The notes beneath the pieces were generated by a model. That model had not been told where the DNA came from and did no database searches. It worked only from the letters and a program-made list of their open reading frames with translations. The position numbers and the translations under genes were made by a program. This document shows, in pieces, positions 11,919-22,000 of a stretch of 23,846 nucleotides of DNA (the stretch's first letter is position 1; each line of letters opens with the position of its first letter). Source of the stretch: Pelargonium nanum (Eukaryota > Streptophyta > Magnoliopsida > Geraniales > Geraniaceae); assembly GCA_036897485.1 (NCBI GenBank), contig JAYMTF010001368.1:1-23846 (forward strand). Reading direction: 5' to 3'.

Positions 11919-12149
11919 TAGAGTGGCAAAATTTCGGGCCGGGTAGGATCGGGTTTTGGTTGATGAACTCTAACCTGACATTTAGATAGGATTGGCCGGG
12001 TTCCGGATTTTAGACATAAAATATATTTTTTTTGTGGGTATACTCGACCCCTTTTTTTCGAGTCGAAAAATTCAGACCCGAACTCGCAAAAAATAAAATA
12101 CGAGTTGAGTTTCAGGTGCCCGGCGGATCGGGTCCATTTTGAAGCTCTA
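11919..12149. mobile_element. Degenerate hAT-like non-autonomous element
   Basis: The 231-bp segment starts TAGAGTGGCAAAATTTCGGG. It ends so that its reverse complement starts TAGAGCTTCAAAATGGACCC, giving imperfect terminal inverted repeats that share TAGAG and CAAAAT. The interior is rich in CGGGTC/GGGCCGGG/GACCCG words, typical of plant hAT-derived short elements that begin with a TAGxGGTGGCAAA end. Flanks TTGAAAC and TTCGGAAC may be a decayed 8-bp target duplication. There is no coding capacity. Confidence 0.45.
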
Positions 12150-14550
12150 TTCGGAACAGGTTAAGTTCATCGATGAAAACATTCAACCAAATTGGACAGA
12201 TATTCTATTAGCGGTAAAATTAGAGAACGCTTGAGCGGCTTTTGACAAAAGAAAACAAAGGTCCTCCAAGAGCATGGTTGGGCTGACATGAGTTATTTTA
12301 GGTTAATTTTATGTCTTGAGTTTAACTCTTAAGAGTTGCGATAAAACTTGGTTGTCAGAGATTTGTTGCTCTTGCGGTCATACCTAGTTTGAATGATGAT
12401 TAATATAGATGTTATATGATTTAAAGATGTTTATTTCGTGCTGATTACACACTTTGAATATCTCGTGGTTAAGACAAAAACAAAGAGCTTCATACTTCTT
12501 TTAAAATGCATACTTGACAGCATCCGTCCCAAAACGAGTGCTAGACGCTTGTGTTTATATTTTGAAAAAAGAAAAATAAGAGGATGTTAGTTAGTATGAT
12601 ATATTTATTTTTGTTCTTTATAATCACGTGTTAAGAGAACTAACTAAATTGTCGTAAGGATACAATTGACAATTTATGTATAACTAACTAGCTAACAGAA
12701 ACGAGAGAAGATAACACTCATATTGAAACAAAAATTCAAAAGAAACTTCACTCATTTTGATACAGAAGAAGTATAGAAAGTTTATAATTAAGTTTGTGGT
12801 TTGGCATGCTAAATTTTGATATCCGAAAAAACTTAAATTTTGAGTGTTAATTTTGCATCTAGATGATTTATACGTTGACGGTTTATATTTTATTGTGCCC
12901 ATTATGATTTTATTCTTAATGAATGCTAATATAATTTGTTCTACATACCAAACTGAACTATAGCAAACTTAGTTGAGAAATATGTTGGTTATTTGAACAC
13001 AATTAGTTATAAATTACTTCTAGACTATCAAATTAGTATGGCCAAACATTTCTTTATTTTAGGATAGTTGAAGCAAGATTCTTTGGAAGTTTGAGATTAG
13101 ACACTTGTTTTGATAAAAAAGCAATGCTAATGCTTATTTCAACCAATGCTACAGTTTCCAAATCGGCCATTCATGGCACATTTTGGGACACGATAATACA
13201 AAGCATCGATCAGTCTCAAGATTTGACAGTAGTGAGTGCCCATTTTCTAGGGTCCAAACTTCACTTTGCATCCAACTTCCCCAAGTTGAGGAGCCAACCA
13301 GCAACCACCCCATTTTAAAACATATGTGTGTTCTTGAAAGTGCATGAAGGAGAATCAAAAGGGTCCATCTCAGGATTGACAGTTGAGGCACGGAACCTAT
13401 TTAAACATCATTACTTGCCTTAATTTGACTTGAAATTGAACCTCCATCTCTGGTGGGGCTTGCCAAGTTTGCGACCTTCCTTTTTACTGATCATGATAAA
13501 AAGTTTCTGCACTTTCTGAAGATCACTTGCTCTTAAAGTACTGTTAACAATTCATTATTGCTCCTCACTATATTAGTAAACCATTAGGCTTATAGGTTAT
13601 AGCATGGTACGTAGCTATTATGGCTAGGGAGACAATGGCCAACTTAAGTGCTCAACTAATAAGTTTCTGCCGCTGGCAGTGCACAACAGCTATAGGTTAT
13701 TTCAAATTTTGATTGTTTTGCTATTAATCTAATCCTCAATAAAGGAATTAATTAAGGGTATACTACTACAAAATATTTCTTTTTTTATTCTAATTTTATA
13801 GTTATGAACTAGGTATAAACTAGCACAATTGTATATGTGCCTGCCCCAATCATTGTGAGGGTCATGCACTGCTAAAACAAACAAAAAAATTCATAATTTT
13901 GTCTCCAAATCAAGCTTTCCGTGACGGCTTTTCACTAGTTTTGCTTTCGATTGTAGTTTTGGTTCTTATGTGTTTTCGCTTTTCATAAGTGATTCTCAAA
14001 AATCACAGTATTTGGCCTTCAAGCGTGATGCATACTAAAATTAGAAAATGTTCGATAATTTTTTTACTTCTTTCAGTTAAGACGCGCCTATTATAAAAAA
14101 ATCGGGTCCTCCGATGAGTAACATAACCAATTACACACATAGGTTACGAACTGTACGTGACATTGTTGGATCCAAAACAAACTTTTGTTTCAATCAATAT
14201 GGATCTTCATACAGTTGTCCAGCTTGGTAGCCGGAGTGCAAGAGTCTGTATATACAAATCCAAGTGTCCAGCTTGGTTTTTTCTTCCATCGCTTTCAAAC
14301 AATTTCTTGAAAACACAAACTTAATTAGAATCTTAGATTCATGAACTCAACAGTTAGATTAGGACACTAGCTAATTTGATGGATATCAACAGTATAGAAC
14401 AGTTGCTCCATGTTTATTTATGTATATTTTCCTAGCCATGAATCATGTTGAGGTAGACAATGTATCATAAAAACAGCTTGATAATTAGTACAACTAATAT
14501 ATTAATGGAAAATTAAGTTTCACTATTAATTAAGCTGACTCATTTTCTCC
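12150..14550. other. Gene-free AT-rich spacer
   Basis: No gene is recognised. A less AT-rich island at about 13150-13400 holds open frames on both strands (13091-13318 + and 13149-13391 -), neither with a known motif. A 13-bp word, TGTCCAGCTTGGT, appears twice, near 14216 and 14265. The segment next to the CEP gene (about 14300-14550) is probably its promoter. Confidence 0.45.
12524..12540. repeat. Solitary Stowaway-like terminus
   Basis: CCGTCCCAAAACGAGTG matches 16 of 17 positions with the left end of the Stowaway-like element at 21352. No partner inverted repeat was found within a few hundred bases, so this is probably the remaining end of a decayed MITE. Confidence 0.35.
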
Positions 14551-14558
14551 TATATATA
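14551..14558 (+). promoter_or_regulatory. TATA box of the CEP precursor gene
   Basis: TATATATA, in the context CTCCTATATATACCCAAC, lies 119 bp upstream of the ATG at 14670. It is followed by a CT-rich initiator-like stretch (CATCTCTCTTCTCTCAAG) at about 14589-14606. This is a normal plant core promoter layout, with initiation expected near 14580-14590. Confidence 0.7.
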
Positions 14559-14669
14559 CCCAACAAGACCACACCCCAGATCACACCCATCTCTCTTCTC
14601 TCAAGTCTTATAAGCACAAAACACATTTGAATAGCTAGATTGCATATTCACAATTATTATATGATCAAT

Positions 14670-15044
14670 ATGGCCCAAGCCAAACTCATCTCCTCTAACA
14701 CTATAGCTTTTCTTGTTCTGTTATTAGTGTTTTCTCATTGCATCAGGTCTACCGAGCAAAGGAAGATAAAACCGGAGCAATATGCAAATTCTAATGTCAA
14801 TGTAATAGCTGGCTCTGGTGGTGGTGTTGCTCACCTTGATGATCTCCAACCAACCACACAGCACAGTCCCGGCGTTGGCCACCACGAGACAGAGGATGTG
14901 ACGGACACAAAAGTAGTAAAAGAGGAGGCAAAAGATGATTTCCGGCCAACCACGCCAGGGTACAGTCCCGGTGTTGGCCACAATGTTCCAGATGATTTCC
15001 GGCCAACCGCACCGGCAGCTCATTCCATTGGATCTGCCAATTAA
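14670..15044 (+). CDS. CEP: CEP (C-terminally encoded peptide) hormone precursor
   Basis: This is a 124-residue secreted precursor in a single exon. The start at 14670 (MAQAK) places a hydrophobic signal peptide at residues 5-24; an in-frame ATG at 14661 would add only three residues (MIN). A variable spacer follows, then three CEP-like repeats: DLQPTTQHSPGVGH (58-71), DFRPTTPGYSPGVGH (90-104) and DFRPTAPAAHSIGSAN (109-124, directly before the stop). Repeat 2 is canonical. Repeat 1 lacks one residue and repeat 3 has lost the SPGVGH tail. Each is preceded by an Asp, so the units read DDF or DDL. In known CEPs the precursor is cleaved, prolines are hydroxylated, and the 15-mer is sensed by CEPR-type receptor kinases in nitrogen-demand and root or nodule signalling. 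That role is inferred from the family. A TATA box at 14551 supports transcription. The gene has no close partner. Confidence 0.93.
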   Translation: MAQAKLISSNTIAFLVLLLVFSHCIRSTEQRKIKPEQYANSNVNVIAGSGGGVAHLDDLQPTTQHSPGVGHHETEDVTDTKVVKEEAKDDFRPTTPGYSPGVGHNVPDDFRPTAPAAHSIGSAN

Positions 15045-15388
15045 GCTCCATATGCATATCCCTAAATAATCATAGGCTTATGGTAATTATATATGGTTAT
15101 GGCTTAGCTAGAATTTGTATAAAAAAATTAAGTTAAAATTAACTAAATTGTGGTTTGGCTTCTATAAGTTAGCTTTTGATTACATTTCATGTAAATTAAT
15201 CATGCAGGTGTTCTTGATTTCCTTTGCATACTTCTAAAATGTAAATTAATTGTCTCTTTCTATGACTACAGTTGGCTGCTTGTAAATTGTAATAGTGTTA
15301 TTGGTATATTATTTTAAATTACCCCAAACAACATGATATATGTAGAGTAAAAAAAGATCACATATTTGTTCAAATTAAGTTACTATTA
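15045..15388. other. 3' flank of the CEP gene
   Basis: AT-rich sequence that includes the probable CEP 3' UTR (from 15045). No AATAAA in a convincing position and no other gene are seen before the MITE at 15389. Confidence 0.5.
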
Positions 15389-15678
15389 GGTAGTCGTTCG
15401 TTTAATTGAGTTTTTAACTTAATTAAAATAATTAAACTCTCTTTCCCATGAGTTAAATAAATCCAAATTATAAGGAATTGAAATAACATGGTAGATGTAT
15501 TATTTCAATTCCTTAAAATTTGGAATTATTTAACTCATTTGAGGAAAGAGAATATTTTTTTAATTCCAAATATGCCCTCCTGAAAAAATTAAACGAACAC
15601 AATAATTATAATTTTAAAATACCCAATACGTCCTACTTTCCTAGGATTTCAAATAAAAATTGCTAAACGAACGCTACC
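15389..15678. mobile_element. Tourist-like (PIF/Harbinger type) fold-back MITE
   Basis: A 290-bp element is flanked by TTA on both sides (15386-15388 and 15679-15681), the usual 3-bp PIF/Harbinger target duplication. The left end is GGTAGTCGTTCGTTTAAT. The reverse complement of the right end is GGTAGCGTTCGTTTAGC. Most of the interior is a long inverted repeat centred near 15493. A second end-like sequence, ATTAAACGAACAC, lies inside the right end near 15588-15600, suggesting extension or nesting. There is no open reading frame. Confidence 0.75.
15450..15536. repeat. Core hairpin of the MITE (37-bp arms, 13-nt loop)
   Basis: Arms 15450-15486 and 15500-15536 pair at 35 of 37 positions around the loop 15487-15499. 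Looser pairing continues outward through the CTCTTTCC/GGAAAGAG blocks at about 15438-15447 and 15543-15551. A transcript across it would form a long duplex that could feed small-RNA production. Confidence 0.85.
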
Positions 15679-16461
15679 TTAGTGAAGGGGCATGTGAATA
15701 TAATTCAAAAGTTGTAAACCCCATTGGAGTAATATGTTCCTAGCAAGTTGAGTGTTTGATTTTCAGTCTTCAATTCTTTCACCTTAATGCCTATCTAGCT
15801 GGTCAAATTACACTTTTTAGGGGATATATAGGAATCAGGATAGGATGACCCACAACTTATGTTATGTATTGCAGTCTTAAAAATAAGTTGCGATTATCAA
15901 AATATGATGTACTTACATTTGTTAAGCGATGAAAGGTAACAACAAATTTAGTTAAAAATAATTAAAATATCATGTAACTATGGAGGATTTAGTAGATCGT
16001 CATTTCAATTAAACAAGATCAATTAATTAGAAATGAAACCAATAATTTTTTTATTGAATATTTTTAGGTGGATGAAGTCTATATATAAAACCGACTGAAT
16101 ATATACAACTCAATAAAATTTGGATAATCCATGCATGTATTTGAGTATTATTTGCAAAAATATAACCTATTTTACCAACTAATAAATCATGATATCTATT
16201 GACTTCAATATTGTACGTAGCTACCATTATTGACGCGTGAAAGTTGAAACCATGGATCATCATCCAAAGTGCTTGTGCCAAAAGCCAAACATGGGATACG
16301 AAAACTCAGCTGAGGCCTTGAGGGAAGATATATTAAAGGCTCTCTGGACTCTATGATTACATCTTTAATGGTAGAAATATAAAATATACATGCTATATCG
16401 CCATTTCCGTTTCAAAATATTCGTCATATTTTATAGTTTATTTACAACAAAAAATGACAAT
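15679..16461. other. AT-rich spacer
   Basis: No gene is seen. Near 16408-16440 the words CCGTTTCAAAATATTCGTC and ATATTTTATAG resemble one end of a Stowaway-type MITE, but the matching end was not found. Confidence 0.4.
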
Positions 16462-16923
16462 TTTTTAGTGTGGATAAAGTATTATGTATTATATTCTAAA
16501 ACTTTGTTGAATGACAATATTTTTAACACGAATTAAGGAAGCATTGAGCTGGGTAATTGGTCGGGGTTGGAACGAGTTAATTGTGGAATCTGATGCGAGT
16601 TCGATTATTACTCTCATTAAGACCGGAGGGGAGGTTTCCAGTGCCTTTGGGTCTTGTTATTGGTGATATTAGAGATTTGTCTTCTCTATTTTCGAGTTTG
16701 GAGTTTAAGTTTGTGCGTAGGACAACAAACAAGGTGGCCCATTCAATTGGTAGGTTGTCAGTTTGTATTTCAGGCCCTAAGGGCTGGTCGGGCTCTCGTT
16801 GCCCTTTATCTTTATCTCAACTATGTACGGGTGATTTAAATAATTAATAATATTCCCGTTTTTAGTTTAAAAAAAAGTATTATATATTATATTCTAAGAA
16901 TTTGTTGACGTATGTAATGACAT
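16462..16923. repeat. Direct repeats flanking a retroelement fragment
   Basis: The left copy (16462-16518) and right copy (16859-16923) share TTTTTAG... followed by a core (16478-16510 and 16876-16908) identical at 30 of 33 positions, then ATGACA. The right copy has extra bases (CGTATGTA) before ATGACA. The repeats bracket the RNase H-like fragment. They are longer than a usual LINE target duplication, so a local duplication or an older host repeat is also possible. Confidence 0.7.
16526..16847 (+). pseudogene. RNase H-like (RVT_3) domain fragment, LINE-derived or gene-derived, frameshifted
   Basis: Frame 1 from about 16526 reads EALSWVIGRGWNELIVESDA and then IITLIKTGGEVSSAF. The frame then shifts by one base near 16642-16646 (an extra G in TTTGGG) and continues as LGLVIGDIRDLSSLF, then EFKFVRRTTNKVAHSIGRL, ending at TAA 16845-16847. 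The W..GRGW, VESDA, VRR..N.VAH pattern is the C-terminal half of the RNase H-like fold common in plant non-LTR retrotransposons and in domesticated RVT_3 genes. The N-terminal half of the domain and any reverse transcriptase are missing. A short A-rich tract (about 16867-16876) follows. It is a dead remnant. Confidence 0.75.
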
Positions 16924-18590
16924 TAATTATTTAATAGTAGTCCATTTAAAAAAAAATAGAAAAAAAATTATCACTCACATTTCCGTGTAGAACTTTGAAA
17001 GATATTTTCATTAGGCGGAAGTTAGAAATTTTAATACTCCAATAGTACTCACTTTTAAAATTCCACAGTATATGCCATCCAAACTAATGCTTGGGCTAAA
17101 AAGTGTATAATTGCAAAATAGTGTACTCAACTTGTATTCCTAAAAATAACTTATTCAAACACAACCTACTAAATTTAACATTATCAACCTATAAAGTAGG
17201 AAAACAACATGAAGTTTCTTCAAAAGATTGGAAATTATAAGTGCACGAATTAAGTACATAAATGAATATCGACCATCAATTTACACTTTTCACAAATTTG
17301 TATGCTGACATTTAAGTGTTTGTGCACTTATCTGCACCTAGTTGCTTTCTATAAAAATAAATTGTCGGCTTAAATATTATCAAATATTGAAATCAGATGA
17401 AAATCCTTTGTATGCAGAAACAATAAGTGTATGGGAGAGACACCCACTTGGCCACTTGTAAATCTAAAAAATTAAATAAATAAAAAATCAACTTAGAGCC
17501 GCTAGCTTGGGGAGAACATAAGTAATGTAAGAAAAAAGCAGGCAACCAAGTTCACGTATAATCCACTAGTCATTAGTCACTATACTAAAATATAATCTAG
17601 ACGTTTGAAAAAATATATTTTTGTGTTTGTCCAAGGAAAATATGAACTTCTAAACATGAACTATTAATAATGAAAGTCAAAACCTTAGTCATCAAAATGT
17701 AAAATTGTTCATTCACATAACATTACATTTCTCACAATTTAAGGAGACTATCATACCTCCAATATAGTGAATCATTGTGGTATGCATTTTGTAGTATGGA
17801 TAGATTTGATGATAAATGGGCTAATTAATGTGAATAGTTGGCATGCAATTAATCCTAATATAGTATATATAATCATATGAACAGTTATAATTATATGACT
17901 CAATTTATAATTATATATATATGTGAAATAAAGAATATGAGTCGTAGGCTCGTAGCAATGAACAAATAACTTGGTGTTGAAATTTTACTCATATCTACCT
18001 AATGAAGCTATCCGTTGGATTTATATATTTAATAAATTGTCATTATCTTATTAGTGGTTTAGACTTTAGAGTATGTCAAATTTAATTTAATTTAGACTTC
18101 TTATACTTATAGTATCCTATATATATATATATACATATTTTGAAGGGAATAGTATCCTATATATTTTAAAATAAGTGTTTTATCATCACTATTTTTGTTA
18201 AATAAGTGTTTATATAGTTATTCATACCCGAATTATAGTTCATATGAAATTGAAAATATTTTAGCATTAACTTTCACTCTAAATTTTAGTACTAAAAATA
18301 ATTATATACTCATTTTGAGACATGGTGACAAACTTGATTGGTAAAACACATTTTATTTCATGCAAATGAGAAGTAGAAAAGCAGGTATTGCAGATTTGCA
18401 TGTCAAAGCAGTCACTCAAAGAGGAAACTGGAAAAGCCTGACCAGATCTTGTCCGAAACTCCTTTCTGTCGTTTCACTTCCTTCAGCTTCCACCAAAACC
18501 ATAACCATAACCATAATGACCAGCAACAACAACTGACCTAGTACACAGGACAACTGTACCACTGGTTTCTTACTGACTTACCGTTGCTCA
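16924..18590. other. AT-rich gene-free spacer
   Basis: No gene is recognised. It contains TA-rich tracts at about 17905-17925 and 18118-18134, a twice-used word AGTATCCTATATAT near 18111 and 18150, and three CCATAA units near 18500-18515. The right part is the distal upstream region of the RBP47-type gene. Confidence 0.5.
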
Positions 18591-18630
18591 GCAGTAAATA
18601 AATCTGATAAATTAACGATTTTCCAAACAG

Positions 18631-18669
18631 TAAAAAATGAAATAAATAAAAAATAAAAAATAAAAAATC
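18631..18669. repeat. A-rich simple repeat (AAATAAAA-type)
   Basis: A run of AAATAAA/AAAAATA units lies upstream of the RBP47-type gene. It is low-complexity; dA:dT tracts of this kind can disfavour nucleosomes near promoters, but no role is shown. Confidence 0.8.
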
Positions 18670-18859
18670 TTTCCATCACTCCAAAAAAGCTCCAAACTCC
18701 CAAAAACGCAAGCTGGCGGCGGATCCTCACAACACAACAGTCTCAACATGCACTCGCGTACGACCCCAAACCAACGGTCGAGATCAAACCATTCCATTCA
18801 ATCCGACGGCCACGGAGACAACCGCGTTCGCGAGCCAACGCACACGTATCCACCATCCT

Positions 18860-19038
18860 CCTATCAACATAAATCCTCTCCTAAGACCCTAACCGTGTCT
18901 CCTCTCTCTTTTCCTCACTTTCTCTCTCTACCCTAACCCATATCTCTCACTTTCTCTCTCTAAAACCAGATTCGTTACTCCATTTCCGGTCACGCACAGA
19001 GAGTGAGAGAGAGAATAGGTGTGAATACATAGAGAAAT
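18860..19038 (+). promoter_or_regulatory. Pyrimidine-rich 5' leader and promoter-proximal region of RBP47
   Basis: Long CT tracts (CTCTCTCTTTTCCTC and two TTTCTCTCTCTA runs) and a telo-box-like ACCCTAAC, present twice (about 18886 and 18930), lie just before the ATG at 19039. A GAGAGTGAGAGAGAGAA tract follows near 18999-19015. Telo-boxes and Y-patches are common around start sites of plant genes for translation and RNA metabolism. No strong TATA box is seen; AACATAAATCC near 18867 is the best candidate. Confidence 0.5.
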
Positions 19039-22000
19039 ATGCAGCCCAACGGTTCAGATTCGTCCGCGAAGCCGCCGCAGGCTCAGGAGCAGAGCCAGAG
19101 GCAGCAGCCGCAGGTGGCTGCGGTGCCGCCGCCGCCGCCGCAGCAGTGGATGGCGATGCAGTACCCGGCGGCCGCTATGGTAATGCAGCACCAGATGATG
19201 CCACCACAACATTACGGCCCTCCGCCGCCGCAGCACTACATGCCGTACCACCAGTTTCAGCACCACCAGCACGTGCAGCAGCAGCACGCGCCACCGCCGC
19301 CGCCGCCGCAGGGATCTAGCGGCGAGAACAAGACGATATGGGTCGGCGATTTGCATCATTGGATGGACGAGGCTTACTTGCACAGCTGTTTCGCACCCGC
19401 CGGTGAGGTGAGAATCGAATGGTTTCAAATTTTCATTTATTTCGAGTTAATTTGCTATTAATGTCCTGTTTCTGATTATGGCATTTGCTTATAAGGGTAA
19501 AATAGTGGGGAAATATAGAAATGTTGAAAATATTGTTTTTGTGTGTCTGTTTATCTGTTTGGAGAATTATTTGTTGGAGATGGAATGAGATTGGAATTTT
19601 GTGTAATTTTGGATCTGTTCTCAGTCATATTTCTGCTGGAATGAATTGTAACGACAGGTCCTGTTTTTATGTTTTTTGTTTTTTTATTGTATCCTACAGA
19701 AGTGAACTCTACTTAATTGTAGCTAGTTTTGATTGCTAGGGTATTCCATGTGGCTCATAATCAATTTCTATTAACAGGAGAAGGTTAAAGAGAATAAAAA
19801 ACAGAGCAATAAATTGAGTGTTTGTCACTGTAGATAGGCTTGTTGACCACTTTATGGAAATTTAAGAGGGAAAAGAAATGCATTTATAGTGGTTTATTTC
19901 CTAAAGAAGAAATTAATAAAACTAAGAATCTTTACGGAAAAGTGTGGTTTGAAACTGGTTATCGGTTTGTGAACCTCTTAATATCAGAATGGATTTGTTT
20001 GGTGTATAGAGAAGTTACCGCACATTGGTTTCATTTATGTGGTTTATTCGTTATTTATTTGTCTAACTGTAATATTCTGGTACATAATATGCAGATTTCT
20101 ACACTCAAGGTTATTCGCAATAAGCAGACTGGTTTATCAGAGGGCTATGGATTTGTTGAGTTTTATAATCATGCTACAGCAGAGAAGGTTCTCCAGAATT
20201 ATTCAGGCACCATGATGCCCAATACAGATCAGCCTTTGCGTCTGAACTGGGCAACATTCGGCACAGGAGACAAGCGTTCAGATAACGGTTCTGATCTTTC
20301 CATTTTTGTAGGAGACTTAGCTGCGGATGTTACTGATAGCTTATTGCATGAAACTTTTGCTAGTAAATATCCATCTGTTAAAGCTGCAAAAGTTGTCTTT
20401 GATGCCAATACTGGCCGTTCTAAAGGCTATGGTTTCGTGAGGTTTGGAGATGATAGTGAAAGGACAAAAGCAATGACTGAAATGAATGGTGCATATTGTT
20501 CAACCAGGCCTATGCGTATCGGCGCTGCAACTCCCAGGAAGTCATCTGGATATCAGAACCAATATTCATCACAAGGTATATTTCTTCTGGCTCATCTTTC
20601 ATATCCTTCCTCTTGGATTATTTTTTGTTTATATACAGTTCCACTTTGGTTTTACAGATTTATGTATTGGTTTCTAAGTAATTGTTTGTCAACTTTTTTT
20701 TTTTTGGAAACGACAAATAAAGCTTTTGTTTACTATACTACCATAGAAATGCCTTGTGAATGATTTTGCTCAAAATCTTCTCTCTCACTCTGCATCACAT
20801 TCTTGTGTGTTCACAAATGATATTTTGGTATGCTGGCAGATAATTCCTCATCCTTGATTCTTCTAGTTGCCTGGCATATATAGTAATCATATGGGTATTA
20901 TATCTGAGTTATAGACATCTCCACACCTATATTTCCTTATCTCCACACCTTAGGATTAAGTATGGCTGGACTTTTCATCATCACTCGAATTCTCAGTTGA
21001 TTGAGTAATGATTCTAAAGTTACTTTTGAATTAAAACTGGAATAAATGATTGAAATTCGAAGACCGGTTTTTGCTGTGATGATATCCCTTGACTGGTTAG
21101 TTGTGTACTTGTAAATTTGGATGTCCTAATACGGCCTTGGTGTGAGTCAAGTAATGTGCATGGAGGGTTTTTGTTAGTTAGATTATAAATCATATCAAAT
21201 ATATTAATTATATGATAGTTAATTTGTGTTTGATTCTTTGATGAAACACATTCATTTTCGTTCAGTTTATTTCAAAAATTTATCAAAATTTCAGGATGTT
21301 TGCATTCATGGAGACTGAAAGAGTGAAGTCCTACTTAAACAAATACTACCTCCGTCCCAAAATGAGTGTCCTCTTTAATTTCCTTTTTTAGGAAGTTAGT
21401 TATGCATGAATTACCAATAGTATCCATATAATAACTTGTTGGGAATCTATTATAAATTGTTACTACATATGCACTTGGGGGTATAAGGGAAATGTCTACC
21501 ACTAACTTAAATTTTCTCCAGAAGGAAACTAAGACACCCATTTTGGGACGGTGTTTCTGTTTAATGATTTATTTTGACATCCATGTGATCACCGGATATA
21601 TCAAATGAAGGCAATATTATTTGTAATTTTAATTGTAGCCATGTCTGTTTTTTTGGAGTTTGATCCCCTGCCCTTGGTTTTCAGTTCTTCAAAAATCTCA
21701 GGAGACTGAATTTAATTTTTCCTAGTGTGAAATGATGATAGAAATGTGAGAGATTATCATTTTTTTCTTTATTCTTGTTATTTTGCTCTTTGGGCAACAA
21801 AGCTCCCCAAGTGATAACAAGAAGAAATGCTTTGTAGAGAGACTAAGTAGAGTTGTTTGAGGTATTTTTACCAGGATCTTTTTCTGAGGAGTTGGGTAAT
21901 ACTCATGGCATCTCTTTATCCCTGTATGTCTTATTTTGATACTAATGCAGGAATAAACAAATATGAGAAACATTCAATATTCTAAAATTAGCTCTGCTCA

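Noticed and set aside
13091..13391. Overlapping open frames on both strands in the spacer
   Set aside because: No known motif, no promoter or splice structure; the minus-strand frame starts with GTG.
14640..14669. Longer CEP start giving MHIHNYYMIN
   Set aside because: The codon at 14640 is TTG. The first ATG is at 14661, and the start at 14670 places the signal peptide best.
14724..15057. Minus-strand open frames opposite the CEP gene
   Set aside because: Their apparent internal repeats are the antisense image of the CEP repeats.
18748..18936. 62-codon open frame upstream of RBP47 as a possible uORF
   Set aside because: It mostly lies upstream of the pyrimidine-rich leader where transcription likely begins, and its product is featureless. 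It could be reconsidered if transcripts start before 18748.
19054..19428. 124-codon minus-strand open frame opposite RBP47 exon 1
   Set aside because: Arg/Leu-rich shadow of the Gln/Pro-rich coding repeat on the + strand.
19840..20094. Open frame continuous with RBP47 exon 2 as an alternative first exon
   Set aside because: It is intronic; the RRM1 first half lies in exon 1, and the acceptor ATGCAG at 20094 joins it in phase.
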